A stretch of DNA of 64,000 nucleotides from Nematopogon swammerdamellus (taxonomy: Eukaryota > Arthropoda > Insecta > Lepidoptera > Adelidae). The notes under the pieces are model-generated. The model was not told where the DNA came from. It saw only the letters and a program-made list of their open reading frames with translations, and ran no database searches. The translations under genes and the position numbers were made by a program. This document shows, in pieces, positions 46,903 to 57,900 of the stretch. The stretch is from NCBI GenBank assembly GCA_946902875.1, contig OX336354.1, forward strand, positions 6,855,247 through 6,919,246, in the 5' to 3' direction. The first letter of the stretch is position 1, and every line of letters begins with the position of its first letter.

Positions 46903-47550
46903 TCTCGCTCACGCTCACGCTTACGCACACGCACATGCTCACGCTCACGCTCACGCTCGCTCTAACTCTCACGCTCACGCACACACACACACACGCACAC
47001 GCACCCTCATACACACGCACACATCCTCACACACACATGCGTACGCTCTCTCTCTGACGCCCGCACAATGTGAAAATATTTATCTAAAAAACGCCAGTGA
47101 AACGCGAGTTTTACTCACGCACGGATGGTTCCGTAGATCCGCTATATACCATACCTGTCTTTTTATTATAATTTTTTGGCATATTGCCATAATAACACAT
47201 ATTCTGTGAACATTTGAACCGGCTACCTATCACGGTTCAAAAGATACAGCCCTCGGACGGACGGACGGACGCACGGACAGATATACAGACAGACAGACAT
47301 ACAGTCGGCGTAGGCTTATGTGTAGGGTACCCTAAAAAAGACAATTGTATCTAAATTTGCTTGTATTCCTATAAAATGGTTGTGTCAAATTATATTGTAT
47401 TCATAGGCTGTTGATTACTTGAATATAATCTACTAGTCTTAAGTATCTAAGGATATCAAAATAAATACTCCATTGTACGAGTACCTCAATGGATGCATAA
47501 TACATATTTAGCAGACTATAGATTGACAGTTTATATTTGTGCGTGTTCAG
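44165..47550 (+). other. intron D-E (3.4 kb)
   Basis: Very AT-rich at 44280-44900; a 'ggttccgta'-type relic lies at 44905-45075, the microsatellite block at 46.83-47.06 kb and a second relic at 47125-47335. No exon is seen in 45100-46800. Confidence 0.8.
46829..47058 (+). repeat. CA/CG-rich microsatellite block
   Basis: It mixes (CA)n, (ACGC)n with nine or so cgca units, and (cgctca)n tracts. It is purely low complexity; the frames through it are artefacts. Confidence 0.95.
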
Positions 47551-47676
47551 CTTCAAGACCAGCAAGGGTGTGGGCTACACGGCTCACTTCGTCGGCAACT
47601 GCCTCGTGCTGACCTCCATGAAGGTGCGGGGCAAGGGCTTCCAGCACTGCGTCAAGTACGAGTTCCAGCCCAGGAG
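47551..47676 (+). CDS. rg: neurobeachin/rugose internal exon E
   Basis: The acceptor gcgtgttcag is followed by 126 nt (phase 2 in, phase 2 out). It encodes [17 protein letters not shown], then [19 protein letters not shown] and EFQPRR, ending at donor aggag|gtaaca. The SKGVGYxAHFVGNC and [13 protein letters not shown] blocks are diagnostic of the neurobeachin lectin-like domain. It lies about 150 bp upstream of a SINE flanked by a roughly 90-bp direct repeat. Confidence 0.96.
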
Positions 47677-47820
47677 GTAACACCTACCGATGTTTATGTC
47701 AAACCCCTTGTTCCACTGGCTGTACGAGTAATGTCTGCAAGTTTACAAAGCTTGTAAATGGTCCTTCAAAGTCTTTAGAATCTACGTTGCATGGTGCAAT
47801 GGTAGAGCTGCAGGCGATGG

Positions 47821-48142
47821 TTTTTTTTTTAATGTAAACTGACACGGTTGGCTACATCACCTACAACATCCGTGATGTCAGCCCATAACACCGGGTGAAC
47901 TTGGTGCCACGTCAGTGCTTCCCTTCGGTCAGGCCGGCTACACTGAACTGGACGGAAAACACAAACTATTTACATAGCCGTTTCGACCGACCTTTCATTC
48001 AGTGCGGTGGTACCAACCCGGGCGGGTTAAACCCTACCACCTAGTAATATAAGAAGGGAGTCATATCCCTTAGTTGCCTTTTACGACGTATACGGGGAGA
48101 GATGCAGTAGGGCTATTCTTTTAAAGTACCGGCCACACACGG
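47821..48142 (-). repeat. SINE-A tail with LINE-tail-like head, reverse copy
   Basis: It starts with a T-run and ends with the reverse complement of the ctaagggatatg/ggccggtactttaaaagaat head. It is bracketed by a diverged direct repeat of about 90 bp (47733-47820 and 48153-48244), far longer than a normal target-site duplication. Confidence 0.85.
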
Positions 48143-48242
48143 TACAAAATTATGTCTGAAAATCTACAAAGCTTGCAAATGGTCCTTCAGATTCTTTACA
48201 ATCTATGTCGTATGTGTGTGCAATGGTAGAGCTGCAGGCGAT

Positions 48243-48509
48243 GGTAGAGAGCGTTTCAACTAAATCTTCCCTTCGCCGTTATGTTGGCTCCACTGTCTAT
48301 CTGTCAAAACAGCGTTGAGGGTTGCTATGTGTACAGATTTACCCGTAATTATTGGTATGTACCGTATTTATTATACGGTAAATACCGATTACATTATTAG
48401 GTAATATAATCTTCACAATCTGGCAACACGAATTTAAGCACTGACAGTGACGCATACAGTGGATCCAACATAACGGCGAAGGGAAGATTTAGTTGAAACG
48501 CTCTCTACC
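48243..48509. mobile_element. 267-bp MITE with about 50-bp inverted ends
   Basis: The left end ggtagagagcgtttcaacta ... gccgttatgttgg and the right end are almost perfect reverse complements. It sits directly at the end of the second copy of the 90-bp repeat that flanks the SINE. Confidence 0.88.
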
Positions 48510-49632
48510 TGAAATCAGAAGTAGTAAGTATACTTATCCACTCACATTCACTTCAGTCACACTATTGAAAAAAAGGCTACGAAAGCGAGAAAAAAACTAA
48601 TAGCAAACACTTTCCGCTTCAGGGGTAAATTGGAACATTCTGCTGTCATTATGAACTACTGGTATATGAAATTTCTAAAGGGCCTTTATCTCCGCAAGCC
48701 AACAGAACGTCTGCATTCGCCGCGGAATTTCCCCAAGATAGCGAACAATTTTCTCTAAGACGTTAAGTCCGCCGAGTTAACTAATGAAACGAGATTGCCA
48801 CGAAGACGTTACAGAAGTCGTAACCGCTACGCGCTCGGCTGCGGGACGACACCAGGGGCGCAGAATGGACAGAATAAGACCCCGAAGACACACCGCTCTT
48901 GTCTCGTCTAGATTAAACAAAGCGAAGCTAACCTAATTTGCTTCCTGTTGAAACTTGTACGGGCCATTAGTTTCATTATCCACCGCGCTGGGAAGGGTTA
49001 GAGTTTTCGCATGGATTATTTGGAGATTGCTTGAATGAAGGACGAGCGGTGTCGGCGTACGTTGGCTGTATGTAATGTGTGCCGGCTTAGGTGACGTTCG
49101 TATAGACACGGTTTAAGGGCGTTTCCAATTTTTCATAGACGATTAATTCCTGTCGGAAAGGATAACAATTCCTTGCATTTACACCAACGGAATTATAATC
49201 GTGAACGTAATTATTTATTTATTTAATATGCTTTATTTCTTTACTATATAAAATATATAACAAATGGCGGACTTATTGCCTAAGGCAATCTCTGCCTGTC
49301 AATCAGTCTATTTAAACATTATTAACGGGTATTTATAGAAAAAAACACAAAGAGACTAATGAGTAATTAACAAAACAACCAAGACCGCAGCAAGACCGTA
49401 GGACGCCTAAAATAACACTATAATACGATATATGTACATGCACATAGATAAAAATAAACTATATACATATTAATACATAAGATACGAGATACATACGACA
49501 CATAATTCCAAGATTTAATAAGAGAGATACTTTCTTATTTAGGTACATTTTATTATATATAATATAAAAAAGTATTGTCAATCACGGAATGGAAAAGAGA
49601 GTTGTAGGTATCTGAAATGGGAACTCTGTGAC

Positions 49633-49660
49633 AGTTGTGTTGTGTGTGTGTGTGTGTGTA
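49633..49660 (+). promoter_or_regulatory. TG-repeat at exon F 3' splice site
   Basis: The acceptor tract is gttgtgttgtgtgtgtgtgt... running straight into the AG at 49660-49661, with no C/T run. UG repeats next to 3' splice sites are known targets of TDP-43/TBPH and CELF-type regulators, as in CFTR exon 9. Confidence 0.7.
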
Positions 49661-49661
49661 G

Positions 49662-49782
49662 GTGGTACGCGATCGCGGTAGTTTACATCTACAACCGCTG
49701 GACGAAGAGTGAGATCAAGTGCCTGGTGAACGGACAGCTCGCCTCCAGCACAGAGATGGCCTGGTTCGTCTCCACCAACGAC
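49662..49782 (+). CDS. rg: neurobeachin/rugose internal exon F
   Basis: This 121-nt exon completes the Arg codon and reads [19 protein letters not shown], then [21 protein letters not shown], ending at donor gac|gtaagt in phase 0. It is the central lectin-domain segment (the YNRW...VNGQL signature). Its acceptor is unusual: the tract before the AG is a TG repeat (about 49634-49660) instead of a polypyrimidine run. A 218-bp foldback element begins 29 nt after the donor. Skipping this exon would shift the frame because it is not a multiple of three. Confidence 0.95.
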
Positions 49783-49811
49783 GTAAGTACTCAGTACCCA
49801 CCACCTCGCTC

Positions 49812-50029
49812 TATAGTGCCACCAGGAAGTTATGAGGCGTGGGAAATATGCAAAACTGTCTGCATTCCTAACAAGGGACGCGAACTTTCGGTCGAAAGTT
49901 TGTCGATAATTATATGACTTGATAACCTAAATTATCGACGAAATTTCGATCGAAAGTACACGTCCCTTCATATGAATGCAGACAGTTTTGCATATTTCCC
50001 ACGCCTCATAACTTCCTGGTGGCACTATA
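49812..50029. mobile_element. 218-bp foldback element 29 nt after exon F
   Basis: The arms tatagtgccaccaggaagtt ... and its reverse complement pair over roughly 90-100 bp with a short AT-rich loop near 49900-49930. No ORF. In the pre-mRNA it would form a long stem close to the exon F donor. Confidence 0.9.
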
Positions 50030-50827
50030 CCTGTGGCTCTACATCGCTCGCCCTAGGACATTGTTGCTTTATTGCAGTAAGCTAGGACTTAATTTTAGAT
50101 ACAAATTAATTGTTTTGTAGATTAGATAATTTCTGGTACATTATTATCCATATTAATACTTACAAAACTGTTTAATAGAACAGTTTATTAGAAGTTAATT
50201 AATCGCGTAATGAAGTATCTTTCAACAATTCCAATTCACAACTCATAAGCAAGATGAAAGTAAATTAATTTCCTTCAAATTGAATTATTAAATTAGCTAA
50301 GAGTGTTAAGAACTACAAATTGCTCCATTAGGTAGAGTTTGTTCGTAAGTACGTTTTTGGAGATTATGAAAGTTTTCGAAGCTCAATCTCAAGCGAAGCA
50401 TGTCGGACAGGGCAGCGGCAAGGGCTGCCTCCAGCGGAGCGGATCGTGTTCTGGCGTGAATAAAACTAATGGGCGAAGTAAACAATTTGCTCTTCTAAAA
50501 GTCGCTCGCGCGTGTTGGTCCGAACGGCGAACACACGGCGCCGGCGGCGCGGCGGGGGCCCGACGACGACGTCGACAAATCGCTCACCCTCGCTCGGACC
50601 CGCCGCGCCGCGCCCCATCGGGCGCCGTTATACTACCAGAAGAGCTACGCTCCCACCCTACCTACCTGGACCGACTCCTTAACCGTTGTTCAAATATGAG
50701 TTTACCAGAAATTGTATATGCAGGAATCAGGATCGATGTATGTAACATCCGATTACAGCTTATGGATTTCGCGAAGCTTCTTAACGCACGTTTGGGATTG
50801 GGACCTTACTCAGAAAAGTTAAACGAA

Positions 50828-51015
50828 CGAACGGTTAGTACGAACGGAAGTTGCAACGCTCCTCATTGCCTGGGCGGCGCGTATTATTGCACTGATCGTC
50901 ATCTATATGAGGCTTTTGAAGTCGAACCATTGTGCTGGTTGTTAGCTACGTTGTGAAAGATTAAGCTGAAAGGAATATCGCATAGATGGCGCCATCCCGA
51001 TCGATATTAAATTAT
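50828..51015 (+). repeat. dispersed repeat shared with 7.7 kb
   Basis: Same ordered blocks as 7650-7815. It follows a GC-rich open stretch (50389-50640) that shows no recognisable protein. Confidence 0.65.
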
Positions 51016-52289
51016 CAATATATATTATATTTAAGATTTTATGACATGTAAACAAATTTACAACCACTACCATCTGACATATGGAGACTTGCAATACGAA
51101 TAAGAATAATGTTATTCTTTCACAAATATTTCCCGAGCACAATATGTAATACTCTACCGCAATACCCTTCCTATCTACGAAGAAAACGCATACTCTACAT
51201 ACAAGGTACGTACATATCGCTAGACTATGTACAAAATGAGTTCCCGCATCCGCGGTATGGTAACCTACTTTCAATATTCCCGCTCCCCACACGAGGGGAA
51301 ACTCTAGGTAAATTAGTATTTTACGCATTTCGCCAAGTTTTTACAACTTCCCCCAAGTTATGAAAATTTCGATTTCGACAGATTTATAATAACTTGATTT
51401 ATTTCGCAAGTTCTGCGGAACTTCGGACGCGCGCCGCTTTAACGAGTAGGAAGTCGTTATTAGAGATTTTTCCACAAATTCGTGAAAGTAAAATGTACGG
51501 TTTTGTTTTCCATTTGTAAAATTTTATCACATTTTCCAGCGTTCCATCCGAGCTGCATATTAAAAAATGTGTCGTAGCTTGGCGGCTGTGTGCGCGCGCC
51601 AAGCAACTTGCGACAGAGAGCGGTTTCCTATTGTAATGTTATGTGCTCCTGGTAGTTGGGAGCGTAATAAAAGCCCGAAGGATACTGTTATCTCCATTTT
51701 ATTATTCGCTCTTCAGGCAAGCATCCTGCGCTGCGACAAGATCTGATCGAACGGAGGCTCGACGGAGGCTTCGGCGGACGCGAGAATTTGACACAATCAC
51801 ATCTCCGAGATTGTCTTTTGAAGGAACCCTCTTTGAAAGGAGGTGCTACATTAAATTTACCCGAGGAAAGCGTTTTCTTTCAGGGAATTGGATAGGGTTA
51901 GATAGTACTGACTTAAATTTTTACGCTGCTCTCATTTGTTTCAAGTTTTCCTAAACTCTTTCCCACCTCGGAATCTATAAACCTAAACACCTCCTCACGT
52001 ACACTACCGCACTCAAGCTAGAGTTTGGCCACAGATATGCTCGCTTCCGGATATTATGATGGAAATTCCTTTCTCTTACATTCCGCGGGGCTTTATTTCA
52101 AATATGGGTTTCCGTGTGTTCTAATTTACTAGTAGTACTAAGTTAGTACTTAATTGAATATTGTAAAATTTATGCAGGCCGGCAGAGCTTTGCATTCTGA
52201 GCGAGAAATATGTTCTTTAAGATATAATAAGAAATACCTCACGTAGCACAAGCATATAATCGTTAGATCGTTCAGTTGTTTTCACTTAC

Positions 52290-52890
52290 AGGGGGGTACT
52301 AGGCAAAAACACTTCGTATTTCCCTAACCATACCCATATTTCAAGTGATTTAACTATAATTTTATATGCCTATATTTAGGTAAAGATTCAAGGTATAATG
52401 CGAATACATTATTTTTATTTAATCTTATAAATTCCCTAAAAAATATGTGGTTGAAAAGTGGTAAAATCGTTCAGAAATGCCTTTGCTATTTCCCTCGCCA
52501 TTTTTTCCAAATGCATCTAATATGAAAAATGCTTCATTGAGCTTAGAGTCAATAAGATATAACAATCATCAAAATAAATTCAAACGCTTACAGAATAAAT
52601 GGTTTTTGACTGAACTATCTTTGAACATTCAAAATTTTGGGCCGTTGCGGTGCGCGAGCGTTTTTTGTATGGACGTATTTGTAACGAAATAGCAAATGCA
52701 TTTTCGAACGTTTTTACCACTTTTCACCCACTTATTTTTCAGAGAATTTACAAGATTATATTACAATAATCTACCACACATTATACCTTGAATCTTTATC
52801 TAACTATAAGCATATAAATTATAGTTATATCTATTGAAATATGGCTATAGTTAGGATAATATGATGTGATATTTTACCTAGTACCCCCCT
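52290..52890. mobile_element. 601-bp DNA element with long imperfect inverted ends
   Basis: It is bounded by aggggggtactagg and cctagtacccccct. The arms stay recognisably complementary for over 200 bp (aaagattcaaggtataatg / cattataccttgaatcttt). A 71-codon frame at 52477 shows no known domain. Confidence 0.8.
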
Positions 52891-53812
52891 AAAACAAAGT
52901 CGTAAATTATAGGCACTTGAAATGAAACAGGTGTTACATTGGTACTGCTATATTCAAGCAAATATATAACTGTTGTTACCAAGCTAAATAACTGCATGCG
53001 CTATGAACAATTCCGCATATTTTGGACGAAAGGAACGCCCGCCTGCCGCTGCACTCGTATATACTACTTACTACTACATAGTAAGTCCTATGCTGGATCA
53101 CTCCAAATATTCACGCTGATTCATGCCGATCTGCGGTGCACGTACCTGATGCATTCCCTACTATTAATGTTATAAAAATTAAAATGTTTCGATATGTTTC
53201 GTGTGTTGGTTACTCACACCTCATGCGACACCTCTAGACCAGCATGGTGGTAGCTGACGTGCCGACTTTGGGACTAGGCTATGCATTTTTTCAAGCCGAA
53301 AGACACTTCAGCGATGCCGCGGGCGAAAGCTAGTATTACATGAATGTGCGTGCCGGTCAATAATCCATGTCCGCACTTTGGTGCTTAACAAATTCTTGGC
53401 AACGAATCGATTGCCGATAAGTTCCTCTAAATAATCTTCCTCTCGCGTTTTCCCTATTGGATTGTTTGGCATTTGTGAGCTAAGGAATATTCATTAATAT
53501 ATGCCCGCGGATCCGCTTGGGAGAGACAAATAAAACGACTCTTCATTTGAAACATTCCTTATAATCAGTATTTCATTTTTCTCTACTACTACCGTGTGTA
53601 GCTATGTAGATAGAAAAATAAAATCGAAGCATACTACATTCTATACAGCTCGTGCATGAGTGGCATTTTGGTGTCAACTCTTCATTTGTCTTATAGACAG
53701 GTGGGTGAAGAATTTCCACAAGGCTTTAGGTACTATCGCCTCCGCCGCCGTAGGAAAATCTCACTAAGCACGAAGAAATACTGGTGCCTGATTAAAGTTA
53801 TTTTTCCCACAG

Positions 53813-53959
53813 CCGTTCGACAAGTGCTACATCGGCGCGACGGCGGAGCTGGACGAAGAGCGCGTTTTCTGTGGTCAGATGGCCGCCATCTACCTGTTTG
53901 GCGAGGCGCTCACCACGCATCAAATCTGCGCCATGCACCGCCTTGGCCCCGGGTACAAG
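53813..53959 (+). CDS. rg: neurobeachin/rugose internal exon G
   Basis: The acceptor ttatttttcccacag precedes a 49-codon phase 0-0 exon. It encodes [19 protein letters not shown], then [19 protein letters not shown] and [11 protein letters not shown], ending at donor aag|gtatgt. The RVFCGQ...LF.EAL...HxLGPGYK pattern is the C-terminal half of the concanavalin-A-like domain of neurobeachin. The following intron is only 152 bp, the shortest in the window. Confidence 0.96.
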
Positions 53960-54111
53960 GTATGTTTTTCAGTGGACTGCTTTCTGCGAACTTCTTGTAT
54001 CCTGGTCGTGCATGCCAAAGTTTATAAATTACAGTTTATGTCTACTAGTTATAGGTATAATATTAATGATTGAACCAATGTTCTTTGTTTCCTGCTTACT
54101 CGGATGAACAG

Positions 54112-54168
54112 AGTCAATTTCGCTTCGACAACGAATGCAACATCAGCCTCCCGGAGAACCACAAAAGG
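54112..54168 (+). CDS. rg: neurobeachin/rugose internal exon H (short form)
   Basis: This 19-codon exon has acceptor cggatgaacag and donor agg|gtgagc and reads SQFRFDNECNISLPENHKR. That matches the family segment right before VLYDGKL, so the canonical product joins this donor to 58950. The open frame does not stop at the donor: it runs on for 140 codons and crosses a second good donor at 54567. The short form is the conserved isoform; the long form is given separately. Confidence 0.93.
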
Positions 54169-54567
54169 GTGAGCGAGCAAGCAGCCGCGCAGCTTACAGA
54201 GCCCGACTCCTCGCTGCCAAGCACCTTCGAAATCCATCCCGGAACCTTCGCTCCCGTCAAGGACCCTCAATCTCCCACTCCTACCGCGACCCTGGAGGAA
54301 GACGATTGGTCCGCCTCTTATCCCGGACACTCCGATTGGTCGGAAGAGAAGCCGGAGTGTCTAGAAGTCGCTCCCGATTCGTCGGCGGCGAGCCAGAAGG
54401 TTGCCGATTGGTCGCCGAGCGACGTTGACGCCGACGCCGGCGCCGCCGCTGGCGCAGTTGTGGCGCGCGACGACAGCACTCCGCGCGGCCGACGGATGGC
54501 GGACCAGGCGCGCGAAGTGGCCGCCGCGCATGCTTCGCTGCTGTTAGATTTTGAAGCATGCAAGCGT
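54169..54567 (+). CDS. rg: possible alternative 3' extension of exon H (133 codons, in frame)
   Basis: The sequence after the exon H donor stays open in the same frame for 399 nt, exactly 133 codons, and reaches another donor, aagcgt|gtaagc, in phase 0. A stop follows seven codons later. The stretch is GC-rich and acidic (EEDDW, SDWSEEKPE, VADWSPSDVDADAG), unlike adjacent AT-rich intron. It contains three D-W-S motifs within about 35 residues and ends FEACKR, echoing the ENHKR end of the short exon. Using this donor would insert a low-complexity acidic linker between the lectin domain and the VLYDGKL segment without breaking the frame. It could instead be GC-rich intron that is open by chance. 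Transcript evidence is needed; I infer alternative 5' splice-site use. Confidence 0.5.
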
Positions 54568-54800
54568 GTAAGCATGACGCGCCGCTGAGTATACCTTGAT
54601 ACTATTTGTGTTGCTTTGTGTATAACGTCCCGTGCCGTTGGCTTGCCTCCCTTTGGTGGTTCCATTGAGATGACCTTCTCTGTAGATATTTCAAATTTAG
54701 AATGTCATCCCAAGTGGGCCACGCTTCCATCGACCGCGTTGCACCTTCTCTCTCTCGTGTCATGTGTATCTCGATTATTAGAGTGTGATATTAACCCCAG

Positions 54801-54908
54801 GGTCAGTTCCGCTTCGAGACAGAATCGAAGCCCGTTCTTCCGGCTACGGACCTGCGCATTGACCGCTTCGGTGAGATAGTGCGTGACCCAGAAATGCCTA
54901 CTCAGGAC
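54801..54908 (+). CDS. rg: possible alternative cassette exon H'
   Basis: A 108-nt segment is bounded by acceptor ttaaccccag and donor gac|gtaagg and is open in phase 0-0. It reads GQFRFETESKPVLPATDLR, then IDRFGEIVRDPEMPTQD. The first residues, GQFRFETES, resemble the start of exon H (SQFRFDNEC) and the vertebrate equivalent, which suggests an exon duplication. It could be mutually exclusive with exon H, or be inserted between exon H and the 58950 exon. It fits the frame in either arrangement. I have no transcript evidence; homology of the first eight residues and the clean splice sites are the support. Confidence 0.6.
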
Positions 54909-57900
54909 GTAAGGACAACTTTTGAAGTTTCTTTGCTAAAAAAAATACTAAAGGTGAGGTACTAAACGGGTTTGAAAGAGGATAGAGGTTGTTGTAATCG
55001 TGTATGATGTTTCAGGATCATTCCTGGAAACGAATTTAATATTGCAAAATTAAGGACTTTCCTTTTCCATCTTTTGCGATATTTCAAAGAGTATCGGATC
55101 ACCGTGTATTTCGATTTCAATGCATTGGAGCAAAACATATTTATAGTTTTGGTCATTAAAATAACTTTTTAAAAATTTCAAGGTTTTCTCGATCACGTTT
55201 AATGTGATCGTGAAACCTTATGTCACAGCTCGTGGCTTGTTTCATTTGAGTTCAATCTTGCATAAGGCAAGGTAGAAAATGACGCCATCCTGTCCAGTGA
55301 GAAGTCGGATCGCACTCAGAAGCAAACTTTCTCTGCTGCGACTATGCCCGGCAACCTGTATCCTCTCTCGTTCCACGAGCTAACTCTCCCGACGGACTCA
55401 AACTTGCTCTAACCACATAACACTAATAGATACAATCGTCGAACTAATTAGCACGACTTAATTTGTATTGTAGCGAATAATACCTTTCGGTATACATACG
55501 GACGGTCATAGTTTCTTTTAGCATGAGTCGTATGGTTTATGGTTTATGTCTGCAATGGGTACAATAATTTTTAAATTAAATTATTTTTTAATTTAAATGG
55601 GTGCATAATTTTTTTAAGTAGTTTTGTTTGTATACTAGGCATATATAAATCGTCTCATTTACGTTTAAATCGCGCTGGCTGTGGTTCCTGTTATTTATTC
55701 TGTCGTGCGTGACTAGAAAACAATCGCGCTCTGTTTATACTCCTACTTCTTGCTGCTATCCTTTTACCCCGCGGCGTGTTCGGTCCCACCCACGCACGCG
55801 CGTCTTTGTGGGGCAGTGTGTGACGTTGGGCGTCTGGATGAGTCCTGGATGAAGTGTTTTTTTTCTGTAAATGTATAAATTTTAACCTACTTAATTTCAC
55901 ATTAATTTAACTTTCCCACAGTATTGCTGCTGTTATTTTGAGTACCTGCCGTTCTATCAATAGTTCTATTATCTAAAAAAATGTTTTTTACTTTATTTGC
56001 GAGATTTTGAATCTTACAGGTAGGTGATCGATTTTCCTTGCTTTGCTTCGCTTTCACTGAATGGAATGTGTCGACCGTAAATCGTTCGCAGATTATTTGC
56101 CTAAGGATCGCTCCATCTGCCGTTCTTCGTCAATTTTTTTTTATTTTATCATTATTCTTTTTAGTTTAATCAATGCGAGTGTAGGTAGATGGTAATCATT
56201 AATGCGTACCACAGAGCAAAAAAGTCCGGTCTTGTCGCCGCCCGGGCGCGGGCTGTGTGGCCCGATCGTTGTTCTGTGATGCGTACATACAAAATTCTAA
56301 GAACACTGTAGTTAGAGCAAACATGTGTCCTGAATTAGATAGACCGAATTGTTCAGTTATCATTTTGTAGTCAGTCGTAACTCCTAGTACGACATTCGCA
56401 CGAGAGTAATGTACCGCGACCGAGTCGAGTAACGCGACAAGCGAGCAGTCATCTGTCCTGAACAGGAATAAATCTTTTATTAAAGCACTAAAGTTCCCGG
56501 ATGCCAACAATGCGGAATGTCCGGAGCGGAGACCTAACAGTGTGGCGACACCGCGTGTTGTCTACGCCGCGCCGCCCCGCACCCGAGGGGGAACTCTTCC
56601 GTATGAATAAGTCTGAATCTCAAATCGACACAGCCCAGTCGGCTGAACGCCGCCAAAACCGAACTTTTCCATTTTGCAATTAAATATTTGCATAAGTTTG
56701 CTCGCGCCTCTCTTCTGCCTTTCTCCGAGCTCACTTTTATTTGTTTCCCTAACTTTTTTTCTCCGCGGAGACACAATCTTTACGCTTCGCGGATTTTTCG
56801 CGAAGCTTCGTACTTGTTAGTTTGTTCTTTTCTTGCTGTGTGGTGGGTGGCATTTTCCTCCTCTGGCAGCGGTTGTTATATCCGGGCTTACCCTGGGATG
56901 TGAAGGCTCAGTGAACTCGATACCGCCAACAGACCTCCGATCTGAACTCATGAAGCAATTTCTTTCTCGTGTTATTTTTTTAGTCCACCAAACGATCATC
57001 AGCATGTTGCTATAAAACAAGTTAGCAATTTATTCGTATCGTGTCAGTAAGGAAACTTTATAACGACGATCATCCCTTTATTGGGTGAGGTCCACAATCA
57101 AATAAAAATTAAAACCAAAATATTTTTATTGCACTTAATAAAAATTTGCAAAAATTACTGCTTAACGACGACGTAGACAATCCTGGGGCTTTAGTCGACA
57201 CAGTTAAACAAGCAGCGTAGCCTACCTAATGATTATTGACACTTATTTATAAGTAAGCACTTTATTTGTAAGCTTGCAGATTAATTTGAAAAAACTCTAT
57301 TCCGAAACGAGCTTATTTTCTTTTTGAGCTCTGGGGATGGACAAATATTCGAAAATTTTGTTAAAATAAACTCCGTTCTGCGAAGTTACCTGCAATCTAG
57401 CACCCATGCATGTTGATAAAATTTCGCTCTATCAGTGTATGTAACTACTTGTAACTAGTTTTGTTACGTACTCGAAAATGCATGTATCAGATTGTGTCGT
57501 GACGCAATGTTAACAGCTTCTTCATACTGTACTTTGTATTTGTACCGTAGTTGTGTTGTGTGATAATAGTTTCTTTATAATATCGCGTTTCGCCTCTACT
57601 TTGTTCTGTATATTTTTTATTAAAATTTTCAAATACACTTGTGTATTTCTTCCAATATTGGCTTATGTATCGTACGAGTTCCTCCAACAAATTATTTTAA
57701 GTTACGAGAAGTTGAAAAGAAGATGTCATTGCGAGTTCGAAATTCAACATTTAATTAGACTTGAAGGACAGTGTAAAAGGAAGAGAAGTCGGAACGAAAC
57801 ACTCGGTAGTTTGAAGTGGGTGACGCTGCAATCTTACGCGACCGGGTAGTGAAAGGCTCCTTGTGAGTCGCGCGTGGGGTCTCTGGGAAAAGTTGAGGAA

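Larger units (their letters stand above)
49783..53812 (+). other. intron F-G (4.0 kb)
   Basis: It carries the 218-bp foldback, a CpG-rich stretch (50389-50640), the 50.8-kb repeat and the 601-bp DNA element. In 51020-52280 and 52900-53800 I see nothing recognisable. Confidence 0.75.

Noticed and set aside
46771..46965. Open frame rich in His/Thr/Arg/Ser
   Set aside because: Pure CA/CG microsatellite translation.
50339..50956. 205-codon open frame with GC-rich basic segment
   Set aside because: It spans a dispersed repeat shared with 7.7 kb, has no recognisable domain, and no splice sites fitting the neurobeachin frame.
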